This document shows positions 35,079 to 44,430 of a DNA stretch of 64,000 bases, in pieces. Numbering within the stretch: the stretch's first letter is position 1; each line of letters opens with the position of its first letter. A program made the position numbers and the translations under genes. Origin of the DNA: Candidatus Heimdallarchaeota archaeon. GTDB taxonomy: Archaea > Asgardarchaeota > Heimdallarchaeia > Heimdallarchaeales > Heimdallarchaeaceae. Below the pieces are notes generated by a model. The model saw nothing but the letters and a program-made list of their open reading frames with translations. It was not told the DNA's origin and searched no databases. The stretch is taken from assembly GCA_016840095.1 (NCBI GenBank), contig JAEOSZ010000006.1, positions 1-64,000 of the forward strand, written 5' to 3'.

Positions 35079-37733
35079 ATGAAGCGTTTTGATGATAGAA
35101 AGCTTAAGCCTAAACTTACTCCAATGATGCAACAGTGGCAAGACATTAAGAAAGAGTATTCAGAGTACATAATATTCTTCAGGGCTGGAGATTTCTATGA
35201 AACTTTTAATGAAGATGCAAAAATTGCTTCAAAGGTTCTCAATATCACGCTTACTGCACGAACACTAGGTGAAAAGAAGTTCCCTCTAGCAGGAGTACCT
35301 TATCATGCAGTAGATGCTTACATTGCCAAAATGGTAGAAAATGGGTATAAGGTGGCAATGGTTGAACAATTGGAAGATCCACAGACAGCAAAGAAAGTTG
35401 TGAAAAGAGGAGTTGTTCAATTAATCTCTAGGGGGACAATTACATTACCTGAATCTTTAGCAAAGGGGCACAACAATTATCTAGTTGCAATTTACAAAGA
35501 AGGAGATTTAATAGGATTATCAGCTCTAGATTTATCTACTGGTGAATTTTTAGTATCAGATTTTGAAGGAGCAAAAGCAAAGAATTTACTGGAAGTTGAA
35601 TTGAACCGACTTAATCCTTCAGAAATTATTGTAACAAAAGATTTCTGGGAGAAATTAAATATCTATTATAATCAATATAAGTGTTCTATCACCTATAAGG
35701 ATGATTATTTCTTCGATATTGAACAGAGTCTTCAAGAACTTAAAAGACTGTTTGATGTTCTAAGCTTAGACGGTTATGGTGTAAATGAATTCGTGCCCTC
35801 TATTGGAGCAGCAGGAGCTACTCTCAGATATATTAAAGAAACACAGATGAGGGAAAGTTTTCCTAATATCACAAAAATAAGTCAAATTATAAGTAAGGAA
35901 CACATGGTCCTCGATTTTAATTCAATTAGGAATCTTGAGTTAATAGAAAATCTGAGAGATAGAACTGAATATGGGACCTTGAAACAGGTTCTAGATAATT
36001 GTAAATCTTCTGGTGGTTCAAGGCTTTTAACTTCATGGTTATTACGTCCAAGTCTTAATCATACAACCATTCAAAGTAGAATTGATGCAACTGAAGAATT
36101 ATTTACTGATTCATTATCAAGAGAAGAATTGAGAAATATTCTTGGTAAAATGAATGATATCGAACGTCTAATTGGTAGAATATGTCTTGGTAGAAATAAA
36201 CCACGAGATTTAATCGCTCTAAGAAATTCATTAGAACTTCTACCAGACATAAAATCGGTTCTGTCAAAATTCAAAACAGCTCTCATAAAAGACATCCAAA
36301 AGAAAATTGATCCATTACCGGAAGTTGTGAAAATAATAGCAACAGGAATCGAGGATGAAGTTCCTGTAAGTATCAAAGATGGAAATGTCATTAGAGAAGG
36401 GTATAATGAGGAATTAGATGAATTAAGAAAAATACAAAGAAGTGGAAAATCATTTCTTACATCATTAGAAGCAAGAGAAAAAGTACGAACTGGAATTAAG
36501 AATTTAAAAGTTCGATACAATAAAGTATTTGGATATTATATCGAAATCCCGAAAGCTTCTGCAAGCAGTGCCCCTCAGGAATATGAGAGAAAACAAACTC
36601 TTGTTAATGCTGAGAGATTTATTACTCCTGAACTTAAAGAATATGAAGAAAAGATTCTAAATGCTGAAGAAAAAATACTTGTTTTGGAAGAAAAATTATT
36701 TGATCAAATTTCTGAAGAAGTTGCCCAATTTGCTGTAGCTATTCAATTAGATGCAAATTATTGTGCTATGATAGATGTTATCGGGACTTTTGCACAAAAC
36801 GCTGCATATTATGATTATTCAAAGCCAAATATTACCAAGGAGAGCATTATTGAAATTGAGAATGGAAGGCATCCTGTTGTTGAAAGATTATTAGAACAAT
36901 CATCTTTTATTCCAAATGATACTTTGTTAAAGGATGATTCAGAGAGAATTTTGATTATTACTGGTCCAAATATGGGTGGTAAAAGTACACTATTACGACA
37001 AGTTGCTCTTATAGTTTTGATGGCTCAAATTGGAAGTTTTGTCCCAGCTAGTTCAGCAACAATAGGCTTAACTGATAGAATTTTCACAAGAATAGGAGCC
37101 CATGATGTTTTGGTAGAAAATCGTTCAACATTCATGGTTGAAATGTATGAATGTGCAAACATCCTAAATAATGCAACAGAAAAGAGTTTAGTCATTCTAG
37201 ATGAGGTTGGCAGAGGAACATCAACTTATGATGGGGTAGCTATTGCATGGTCAATAACAGAGTATCTTCATGATCACATAGGTAAAAAAGGTCCTAGAAC
37301 CCTTTTTGCTACTCATTATCATGAACTAATAGAATTAGAAGAAAGAATGTCTAGAATCAAAAACTATCATGTTTCAATAAAGAATGTAAATGGAGACATT
37401 CATTTCCTATACAAAGTGGAAGAAGGAGGTATCAGTGAGAGCTTTGGTATTCACGTAGCATCATTAGCTGGATTACCAAAGGATGTTATAACGAATGCAA
37501 ATGATCGCTTATCTTTACTTCATGAACAAGAACTTGAAAAAAGTATAACAAAAGAAACTGATTCTGCAAAAGCAAAAGCCCCAACTAAACGAGTTTCCAC
37601 AAAGCATTCAGCATTCGAAGACATTATAGAAGAAGTTTCCAAATTAGAAATAGATGAAACTACCCCAGTAGAAGCTTTCAAAATCTTAAGTGACCTGGTT
37701 GAAAAAAGTAAAAAATCTTTGAAAACCAAATAA
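35079..37733 (+). CDS. mutS: DNA mismatch repair protein MutS
   Basis: The mismatch sensor of bacterial-type MutS1 class, 884 residues. The mismatch-recognition motif FYE is at 39-41 in FRAGDFYETF. The ATPase domain has Walker A GPNMGGKST at about 629-637, ST...DEVGRGTSTYDG near 708-718 and the ATHYHEL motif. Connector, lever and clamp domains have normal spacing, and a Lys-rich C-terminal tail follows. It is paired with mutL 47 bases downstream. Most archaea lack MutS1/MutL, so bacterial acquisition is likely, as in other mesophilic archaea. Confidence 0.97.
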   Translation: MKRFDDRKLKPKLTPMMQQWQDIKKEYSEYIIFFRAGDFYETFNEDAKIASKVLNITLTARTLGEKKFPLAGVPYHAVDAYIAKMVENGYKVAMVEQLEDPQTAKKVVKRGVVQLISRGTITLPESLAKGHNNYLVAIYKEGDLIGLSALDLSTGEFLVSDFEGAKAKNLLEVELNRLNPSEIIVTKDFWEKLNIYYNQYKCSITYKDDYFFDIEQSLQELKRLFDVLSLDGYGVNEFVPSIGAAGATLRYIKETQMRESFPNITKISQIISKEHMVLDFNSIRNLELIENLRDRTEYGTLKQVLDNCKSSGGSRLLTSWLLRPSLNHTTIQSRIDATEELFTDSLSREELRNILGKMNDIERLIGRICLGRNKPRDLIALRNSLELLPDIKSVLSKFKTALIKDIQKKIDPLPEVVKIIATGIEDEVPVSIKDGNVIREGYNEELDELRKIQRSGKSFLTSLEAREKVRTGIKNLKVRYNKVFGYYIEIPKASASSAPQEYERKQTLVNAERFITPELKEYEEKILNAEEKILVLEEKLFDQISEEVAQFAVAIQLDANYCAMIDVIGTFAQNAAYYDYSKPNITKESIIEIENGRHPVVERLLEQSSFIPNDTLLKDDSERILIITGPNMGGKSTLLRQVALIVLMAQIGSFVPASSATIGLTDRIFTRIGAHDVLVENRSTFMVEMYECANILNNATEKSLVILDEVGRGTSTYDGVAIAWSITEYLHDHIGKKGPRTLFATHYHELIELEERMSRIKNYHVSIKNVNGDIHFLYKVEEGGISESFGIHVASLAGLPKDVITNANDRLSLLHEQELEKSITKETDSAKAKAPTKRVSTKHSAFEDIIEEVSKLEIDETTPVEAFKILSDLVEKSKKSLKTK

Positions 37734-37780
37734 CAAAAATTTATTTGGGTTCAATTAAACCAATGAATATCTGTGATTTT

Positions 37781-39595
37781 ATGACTAATCAAATAATAAA
37801 ACTAGACAAGCTCACAATAAACAAAATAGCTGCAGGAGAAGTTATTGAACGTCCTGCATCTGTTGTTAAAGAACTTGTAGAGAATTCAATTGACGCTCAA
37901 AGTAGTAAAATTACAATTAATATTCAAGAGGGAGGAAAAAAACTTGCTGAAGTCATCGATGATGGAAGGGGGATGGTGCCTGATGATGCCAAGTTATCAA
38001 TTAACAGGTATACTACGAGCAAAATAAATAATGCAGATGATCTATTTTCAATTAACAGTTTGGGTTTTCGTGGAGAAGCACTAGCAAGTATTGTTAGCGT
38101 TGCTCAAGTTGAGATAATCACTAGAACAGAAGAATCAGAATTAGGAACTCACCTTATAATTGAAGGTGGAGAAGTAATTTCAGATAAACAGACATCTGCT
38201 CCAAAAGGAACTCGAATTAGTGTAAAAAATCTCTTCTACAATGTTCCAGTTAGAAGGAAGTTTCTGAAAACAATCTCAACAGAAATCAACCATATCACAG
38301 AATATGTTACTAGATTGGCACTTGCCTACCCAAGTATCTCCTTTACACTTACTCATAACGGTAAAAATATTCTTACGGCTCCTAAGGGTGATTTAATATC
38401 GCAGATTACAGCTATTTTTGGAGAAAAAATAGCAAAAGCTTGTTTACCAATAAACAAAAAAGAAAATGAATATGCTGTTACAGGTTTTATCACTAAACCA
38501 GAATTTTCTAGAAAATCTAAAGATTATATGTATATTTTTGTTAACAGGAGAGCAATAACTAACAAAATTATATCTGATGCTATCTTACGTGGATATGGAA
38601 CATCAATTCCTCAAACTAGATTTCCAATAATTTTCCTCTATTTTGACCTACCAGCAGATGAAGTCGATGTCAATGTACATCCAACAAAAAAGGAGATTAG
38701 GTTCAGCGATGAATCTAAAGTATATGCTTTGATAGAATCTGCATCCAAAGAAACCTTGGAAAAGAGTGGTTTAAAAATCTTCGAAACAGTTATTGAAACA
38801 AGGCATAAACCAACAACTCTTGCTTCTGTAGAATCAAAGAGATCTGGGTTTTTAAAAAGAGAAACATCAACCTCCCTAAGTTCAATGGACAAACCTGGTT
38901 TTATAATTACTAGAAGTAAAGAACAAAGAATAGATAAATTTCTACCTTCAAAAGATACAGCAGTAGAAACCAAAATTGAAAGTGTCAGTGCAAAGAAGAG
39001 TATTAGAGTATTAGGAATTATCAAAGATACTTATATTATTGCGGAAACTCAAGAAGGGTTATTTCTGTGTGATCAACATGCTGCTCACGAAAAAATTAAT
39101 TACGAAAAATATGTAAGGCAAATTAAAAAGAATAAGGTTTCCGTTCAGCAATTACTTGCACCTGTTTCGATTGGTCTTAAACCTTCAGAATTTGAAATGA
39201 TAGAGAGCATAAAAGAGAACCTCAAATCTTTTGGTTTTGACATAGAAATCTTTGGTAAAAATGAGATATTAATTAGATCTATTCCATCTATTATGGGAGT
39301 GTCAATAGAATTTGATACTGCAAAGGATATCATTGATATTTTCAAGGATAATGTTTCAGAAATAAAAGAAAAAATGGAACTAGAAGATTTAGAAGTTATA
39401 AGGGACATCATTTCACTTTTTGCATGCAGAAGATCAATAAAAGCTGGAGATAAAATCACTTTAGAAAGAGCCGAATTAATTCTGAAAGAATTATTGGGAT
39501 TGGAGGAACCATTTACTTGTCCTCACGGAAGACCCACCATTATTATTCTAAATGAAGAATACATAGAAGAGCTTTTTAAAAGAGATTATAGATAG
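37781..39595 (+). CDS. mutL: DNA mismatch repair protein MutL, endonuclease-proficient type
   Basis: The GHKL ATPase partner of MutS, 604 residues from this start. N-terminal motifs are KELVENSIDA, DDGRGM and GFRGEALASI. The C-terminal domain carries the latent-endonuclease motif DQHAAHEKINYE near residue 430, with ACRRSI and CPHGRPT completing the metal site, so it should nick DNA like non-methyl-directed MutL proteins. Alternative in-frame starts lie at 37745 (TTG) and 37763 (ATG); the ATG at 37781 fits the family N-terminus. A small membrane protein follows 15 bases later. Confidence 0.96.
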   Translation: MTNQIIKLDKLTINKIAAGEVIERPASVVKELVENSIDAQSSKITINIQEGGKKLAEVIDDGRGMVPDDAKLSINRYTTSKINNADDLFSINSLGFRGEALASIVSVAQVEIITRTEESELGTHLIIEGGEVISDKQTSAPKGTRISVKNLFYNVPVRRKFLKTISTEINHITEYVTRLALAYPSISFTLTHNGKNILTAPKGDLISQITAIFGEKIAKACLPINKKENEYAVTGFITKPEFSRKSKDYMYIFVNRRAITNKIISDAILRGYGTSIPQTRFPIIFLYFDLPADEVDVNVHPTKKEIRFSDESKVYALIESASKETLEKSGLKIFETVIETRHKPTTLASVESKRSGFLKRETSTSLSSMDKPGFIITRSKEQRIDKFLPSKDTAVETKIESVSAKKSIRVLGIIKDTYIIAETQEGLFLCDQHAAHEKINYEKYVRQIKKNKVSVQQLLAPVSIGLKPSEFEMIESIKENLKSFGFDIEIFGKNEILIRSIPSIMGVSIEFDTAKDIIDIFKDNVSEIKEKMELEDLEVIRDIISLFACRRSIKAGDKITLERAELILKELLGLEEPFTCPHGRPTIIILNEEYIEELFKRDYR

Positions 39596-39610
39596 GAGAA
39601 GTGGCAGATA

Positions 39611-39895
39611 ATGTTTGACAAAGCTAAAACCAAGGTTAAAGAATTCGTTGATAAAATTGATAGAGCAGCAGGAATTCAGCTCACAATGATTTTACTGATT
39701 GTAGTTGCATATGGAGTTTTCTTGTCTGTACAAAAATTTCTTTTTGGATTTGAAGGATTCGCCACAAAAATAATCAGTGTAAATGTTTTATTAGCTGTTG
39801 GTATTTCAATCGAAATTGGTTACTTTATCTGGCACACAAACAAACAAGGTAAAGAGAAAAAACCTGTTTCTGATGAAAAAATTTTCAATGAGTAA
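39611..39895 (+). CDS. Small two-helix membrane protein
   Basis: A 94-residue protein with an amphipathic, Lys-rich first 20 residues, two transmembrane helices (about 23-43 and 55-80) and a charged C-terminal tail. I do not recognise it. It lies 15 bases after mutL and is preceded by a GGAGAAG-type ribosome binding site overlapping the mutL stop, so it is likely the last gene of that operon. No link to mismatch repair can be inferred. Confidence 0.65.
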   Translation: MFDKAKTKVKEFVDKIDRAAGIQLTMILLIVVAYGVFLSVQKFLFGFEGFATKIISVNVLLAVGISIEIGYFIWHTNKQGKEKKPVSDEKIFNE

Positions 39896-39921
39896 GGAAA
39901 TTTGAAGTGTTTTACTATTAA

Positions 39922-40314
39922 TTATTTTCTTTTTCTTCCATAGATTTCTTTGAGTTGTTGTTCAGTAAGCATTATGGGGATACTTTCTTTGATATCATAT
40001 TGATGATTCTCATCTTCTGGACAATATAGTTTCCCACTGATAATCTCAATTTGAAAGCATTTTTTGCAATCTTCCATTGTGACATTCTTCTTAATATCAT
40101 CCCCTAATTTTACTGTCTCTTCTCCACTATCGTTTATTTCAACTAGTTGAAATTGTTTATAATTACAATAAAAATTGCAAATAACCTCTGTTTGCTCATT
40201 TTTCATAGGAAGTTGTATTTCTTCTGATATCATTTCTTCCTCATTTATTTCTAATTTTAGAGGCCAAGATTTATCGATTGGACATGCTAGTAAATCCATT
40301 AATCTATGTTTCAT
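39922..40314 (-). CDS. Trm112-family methyltransferase activator
   Basis: A Trm112-like protein of about 130 residues. It starts MKHRLMDLLACPIDKSWPL and ends with GKLYCPEDENHQYDIKESIPIML, the two halves of the zinc-binding platform, separated by an insert that includes CKKC. Trm112 proteins bind and stabilise several SAM-dependent methyltransferases acting on tRNA, rRNA and release factors. The ATG at 40314 matches the family start. Convergent with the mutL operon; possible client methyltransferases are not adjacent. Confidence 0.85.
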   Translation of the reverse strand: MKHRLMDLLACPIDKSWPLKLEINEEEMISEEIQLPMKNEQTEVICNFYCNYKQFQLVEINDSGEETVKLGDDIKKNVTMEDCKKCFQIEIISGKLYCPEDENHQYDIKESIPIMLTEQQLKEIYGRKRK

Positions 40315-40384
40315 TAAAGTCACTCTTTAACAATTTAATATGAATGTTTCTTTTAAGATTTTATTTCCAAATTACTATTTTTCT

Positions 40385-41116
40385 CTATTTTTGCATTATT
40401 TCAGTAATAAAATCATTATCCAGTTTCTCATAACGTTCTATTGACCCAATATCTTCCCAGTAAACATCTTCAGGAACATAAGCAGACATTTGTTCTTTTT
40501 CTGCAAATTGAGGAAAGATATCCTTTGATAAATCAATGCTTGTATTTGAATCAAACTCATTCAAATAGTTAAAAACAATTGGTTCTAAAATGCTAATTCC
40601 AGTATTAACCAATAATGGTAACTCAGGTTTCTCTATAAATTTAGTAACATTATTCTCTTGATCAACTTCAGCTGTTCCTACTCGTATTTTCCAACCTTTA
40701 GATGCAAAAATAGTTGCCCATTTTCCATGGTTATTGTGTGAGGTCAACATTTCTGTGAAGTTAACATTTGTTATTATATCTGAATAGTAGATTATCATTC
40801 TTCTTTTGTTTATGACCTCTTGAGCATTAAGCAATGCTGTACCTGTTCCAACAGGTCCAGGTTTGTCAGGAATATAAGTTAAATTCACCCCCAATTTCTC
40901 TCCATCTCCAAAATAGCCTTGTATCTGTTCTTTTTTGTAGTTCACAAGAAGGATGATATCACTCACACCGTGTTTTTTGAAATGTCTTAATACATATTCT
41001 AGAATAGGTACCTGATCTAACCCAATCGGCATCATTACTTTCTGCATGTAATAAGTTAAAGGTCTCATTCGAGTACCTTCTCCCCCACAGAAAAGAATTC
41101 CAACTGTATCTGTCAT
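40385..41116 (-). CDS. Sugar-phosphate nucleotidyltransferase
   Basis: A nucleotidyltransferase of the RmlA/GlmU-N/MPG1 class, 243 residues. The signature is ILFCGGEGTRMRPLT with the downstream Lys in MQKVMMPIG, and PDKPGPVGTGTAL, YSDIITN and FIEKPELP follow. It activates a sugar 1-phosphate to an NDP-sugar, feeding glycan or lipid synthesis. The lack of a beta-helix domain argues against GlmU. Sugar and base specificity cannot be told. Confidence 0.88.
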   Translation of the reverse strand: MTDTVGILFCGGEGTRMRPLTYYMQKVMMPIGLDQVPILEYVLRHFKKHGVSDIILLVNYKKEQIQGYFGDGEKLGVNLTYIPDKPGPVGTGTALLNAQEVINKRRMIIYYSDIITNVNFTEMLTSHNNHGKWATIFASKGWKIRVGTAEVDQENNVTKFIEKPELPLLVNTGISILEPIVFNYLNEFDSNTSIDLSKDIFPQFAEKEQMSAYVPEDVYWEDIGSIERYEKLDNDFITEIMQK

Positions 41117-41246
41117 CTTAATGAAAGAGAAATAAGTTATTGATATTTGTTGTGCACTTTTGTAAGCGAAAGAACTATGTTTGTTTTGAAAATCGCTTTT
41201 TCAGCTTAAGAAATTCTTATTAACATAGAAAACGTGTATACAAATC

Positions 41247-41900
41247 ATGGATACAGTCAAAACATCTACACTGGATGAAATTGCACTTAAGCTTAGAGAA
41301 CACATCGATATGTCTTACTGGGCAGGAAGAGGTAATAGACAATCATTTAGAGAAGATGTCAAGAAACTTGTTGCAGAGGAAAAACTAACAAAAGATGAAT
41401 ATAATTATCTACTTAAGAACGAAAGAAGGGTTCTAGTCAAAACTCAACTTATTCATTTAATTCCAGAGTTACAATCACAGGAAGTTTTTGAAAATACATT
41501 AAAACACCTCTCCAATGTTGTATTTGGAAAAAAATACAAGGAAGCTGAAACAAAGAAAGGAGCATTAGAAAACGATATTATTAGGCAAATAGCTCAGCAC
41601 CTAAACGCAACTTTACATCCTCAGATATCAACTGTAAATGACGGATTTGGTTTGATTAAGCATCTTATTAATGAGAGTCCAGACATCTCTCAAGAACTTC
41701 TTAAAATTTCTAATCAACTAATTGAGATTAGAGATGCCCTCTTAGAAAAAGGTCATAGTCCAATGTTGCTTCGTGAAATTGAACAACTTTCTACAAAACT
41801 AGTCTTTGCTTCTAAAAGCACTAATCCCGATGATATTCCAAGCAAAGAAGAAATTTTGAGTATGTTAAATGAAATCCAAATAAGCTCTGGAGTTGAGTAA
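41247..41900 (+). CDS. Helical protein of unknown function
   Basis: A 217-residue soluble, mainly helical, charged protein. No motif or family is recognised and it has no membrane segment. It is transcribed alone between a divergent nucleotidyltransferase gene and metK. A GTGTATACAAA-like TATA candidate directly precedes the ATG, suggesting a short leader. Confidence 0.6.
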   Translation: MDTVKTSTLDEIALKLREHIDMSYWAGRGNRQSFREDVKKLVAEEKLTKDEYNYLLKNERRVLVKTQLIHLIPELQSQEVFENTLKHLSNVVFGKKYKEAETKKGALENDIIRQIAQHLNATLHPQISTVNDGFGLIKHLINESPDISQELLKISNQLIEIRDALLEKGHSPMLLREIEQLSTKLVFASKSTNPDDIPSKEEILSMLNEIQISSGVE

Positions 41901-42010
41901 AAACCTTACTTAATTCTTCTAATTTTATTCAGAATACACTACTTTGTTATAGTAATAATTTTAAATCGAAGGTTAGTTTCATTCTATAAGCCATTTTGGA
42001 GAGAAAAAAA

Positions 42011-43177
42011 TTGAATTCCTATAAGATTATTGCTTCAGAATCAGTAACAGAAGGCCATCCTGATAAAATATGTGATCAAATTTCAGATGCAATTTTAGAT
42101 GCTATTTTAAGTGAAGATCCTAATGCACATGTCGCCTGTGAATGTTTTGTAACTACAGGATTAGTGTTAATTGGAGGAGAAATCACAACAACTAAACCTA
42201 TCATTATGGACTACGAGAAGGTTGTTAGAGATGTAATCAAAGAAATAGGCTATAATGATTCAAGAATAGGTTTTGATTACAGAGGTTGTGCAATTATTAA
42301 CATTATTCACTCACAATCGCCTGATATTGCTCAGGGAGTTAGAAGGAATGAAATTGAGGAACAAGGTGCTGGAGACCAAGGAATTATGTATGGTTATGCT
42401 ACTAATGAAACACCTGAATTCATGCCTTTACCAATTGTTTTAGCCCATAAGTTAACACAAAAACTAACTGAAGTTAGGAAAAAGAAGATCTTACCTTTCT
42501 TAAGACCTGATGGAAAATCCTTAGTAGCAGTAGAGTATGAAAATGACATTCCATTCAGGATCGAAGCTGTTGTGATTGCAGCTCAACATACAGAAAAAGC
42601 CACTAATGAAGAGATAAGTGAGGGAATAAAGAAAGAAGTAATTGATAAAATAATCCCTCAAGATTTTATTGATGATAGAACAAAAATTTTCATAAATAGA
42701 ACTGGTCGTTTTGTAACTGGAGGTCCTCATGGTGATGCAGGATTAACTGGGAGAAAGATTATTGTAGATACCTATGGGGGAGTAGATTCTCATGGAGGAG
42801 GAGCTTTTTCAGGAAAAGATCCTTCTAAAGTAGATAGATCTGCTTCATATGCAGCTAGATATACTGCTAAGAATGTTGTAGCAGCAGAATTAGCAGATAA
42901 GTGTGAAATACAAGTAGCCTATGCAATAGGTGAACCAGAACCATTAGCTGTTAATATCGAGTGTTTTGGAACCGAGAAGGTAGACATTAAAATTCTTAGA
43001 AAAGCTGTTTTGAAGGTTTTTGATTTCAAACCTGGAATAATAATAGACCATCTCAAACTAAAAAGACCGATATACAAAAAAACATCTTGTTACGGTCATT
43101 TTGGAAGAAATTTACCAGAATTCACTTGGGAAAAAACTGATAAGATTGAAGAATTGAAAAAAGAAGTAAGTCTTTAA
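42011..43177 (+). CDS. metK: S-adenosylmethionine synthetase, bacterial/eukaryotic type
   Basis: Makes SAM from ATP and methionine. The sequence is the bacterial/eukaryotic MetK class, not the divergent archaeal [53 protein letters not shown] and [16 protein letters not shown] are all intact. The start is taken as TTG at 42011 because GGAGAG lies seven bases upstream and the family begins a few residues before the SES motif; a TTG at 41996 is in frame but unsupported. It supplies SAM, used also by the BpsA-type pathway through decarboxylated SAM. Confidence 0.95.
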   Translation: MNSYKIIASESVTEGHPDKICDQISDAILDAILSEDPNAHVACECFVTTGLVLIGGEITTTKPIIMDYEKVVRDVIKEIGYNDSRIGFDYRGCAIINIIHSQSPDIAQGVRRNEIEEQGAGDQGIMYGYATNETPEFMPLPIVLAHKLTQKLTEVRKKKILPFLRPDGKSLVAVEYENDIPFRIEAVVIAAQHTEKATNEEISEGIKKEVIDKIIPQDFIDDRTKIFINRTGRFVTGGPHGDAGLTGRKIIVDTYGGVDSHGGGAFSGKDPSKVDRSASYAARYTAKNVVAAELADKCEIQVAYAIGEPEPLAVNIECFGTEKVDIKILRKAVLKVFDFKPGIIIDHLKLKRPIYKKTSCYGHFGRNLPEFTWEKTDKIEELKKEVSL

Positions 43178-43246
43178 AATTCATTCATTTCTTCTTTTTC
43201 GATTCAAAAACCTTTTTTTATTCTTTTACTTCTGTTGTTCGAAAGC

Positions 43247-43909
43247 ATGAAAAATAGTACAAGTTCCAGTGTTGAAAAAACAGTTCGAAAAATTCTTACT
43301 GAAGAAAAACCTAAAACAGTAAGAAAACTTATTCAAAGGACACTAGAGCTTACAAAAGCAGAAGAAAAGCAAATCTATCAGATTATAAGAGATTTGGAAA
43401 GTAAAGAGGTAATCCAGCTTGGGGCACCAAAAATTACCAGAAAGTTACCTAAATCTATTTCTGAGTATTTATTTAAAATGAATTATTTTTCTATTGAATT
43501 TTGGATCATTATAGGTTTCTGTGCCTCTTTCTTTCTTACAGTTCTATTAATTCCAGAAACCTCCCCAGTTCTTTTTATTAGAACTATATTTGGGGGTTTA
43601 TTCGGTATCTTGATACCAGGATGGGTAATAACTAGTTTCGTTTTTCCTAGATTAAATGAAGCAATTGATCAATATGAACGGATTTTGTATTCATTAGGAA
43701 TAAATGTTGGTATTCTGATTTTCTCAGGATTAATACTAAATCAAATTTGGGTAATAGAAACTCTTTCATTTGTCATAATTATAGGCTCGTTTACACTTTT
43801 TGCATTATTTTCAACTGTTTTTCTGAGGTTATTAATCAGCTCTGGAAAATTAACTTTTGATTTTTCGCAATCTAGAATAAACATATTCAGAAAGGGTGAT
43901 AAAAAATGA
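43247..43909 (+). CDS. DUF1616-like membrane protein, N-terminal and membrane part
   Basis: A 220-residue protein: a winged-helix-like N-terminal domain (about 1-65, SVEKTVRKILTEEKPKTVRKLI) followed by four transmembrane helices. RTIFGGLFGILIPGW...FPR and ERILYSLGINVG match the DUF1616 membrane core as I recall it. The extracellular C-terminal domain normal for DUF1616 is missing here and appears to be encoded two genes downstream (44427-45062). Its stop overlaps the next start by 4 bases (ATGA). ATG at 43247 is preferred to the TTG at 43235. Confidence 0.7.
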   Translation: MKNSTSSSVEKTVRKILTEEKPKTVRKLIQRTLELTKAEEKQIYQIIRDLESKEVIQLGAPKITRKLPKSISEYLFKMNYFSIEFWIIIGFCASFFLTVLLIPETSPVLFIRTIFGGLFGILIPGWVITSFVFPRLNEAIDQYERILYSLGINVGILIFSGLILNQIWVIETLSFVIIIGSFTLFALFSTVFLRLLISSGKLTFDFSQSRINIFRKGDKK

Positions 43910-44430
43910 GGAAATATCGAAAAGCCATTCTGATTTTGTGGATTTTTGGTTTCACAATTATTATGTGTAATCAAGTTTGGATTGCTCAAAGTCAAACTGA
44001 ACAGCAAGCGTCTGCAGCAATTCAAGAAGCTGAAAATAAACTTATTTATGCTTTAGAATTACTTGAAGATTTTCCAAACTATGATGTTGATTCACGCAAC
44101 ATTATAATGCAAATTGATACTGCACGACAATTAATCAAAGAAGCTAAAGATAATTTTGATAGTAGTAATTTTACAGTTTCTTATCAGAAAGCTACTACAG
44201 CATCATTAGAGCTTGATACAATAATCGAAGAAATTCAGAATAAAACACAAACCCAAAGCCGAAATAAGACAATTATTTTTTCATTTGTGGGTGTGGTATC
44301 TGGTTTTGCAGCAATTTTGTTTGGTTTCTTCTTCATAAACAAAATATATCCTTGGTTCGAAAAGAAGAAAATCGAGGAATATGGGAAGCTTGAGATTAAG
44401 TATGACAATTCAAGAGGTGATTCAAAATGA
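43906..44430 (+). CDS. Exported helical protein with C-terminal membrane helix
   Basis: A 174-residue protein: signal peptide or anchor (1-28), an extracellular helical region rich in Ala, Glu and Asp (about 30-115), and a transmembrane helix near 125-147 followed by a charged cytoplasmic tail. I do not recognise it. It is sandwiched between the two DUF1616-like halves with 4-base ATGA overlaps on both sides, implying translational coupling and probably a shared complex. Confidence 0.65.
   Translation: MRKYRKAILILWIFGFTIIMCNQVWIAQSQTEQQASAAIQEAENKLIYALELLEDFPNYDVDSRNIIMQIDTARQLIKEAKDNFDSSNFTVSYQKATTASLELDTIIEEIQNKTQTQSRNKTIIFSFVGVVSGFAAILFGFFFINKIYPWFEKKKIEEYGKLEIKYDNSRGDSK

Noticed and set aside
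36071..36520. 149-codon minus-strand open frame inside mutS
   Set aside because: It is antisense to a strongly conserved MutS region and its translation is Ser/Phe-rich low-complexity typical of shadow frames.
38638..39024. 128-codon minus-strand open frame inside mutL
   Set aside because: Antisense to mutL, no motif and no ribosome binding site; a shadow of the coding strand.
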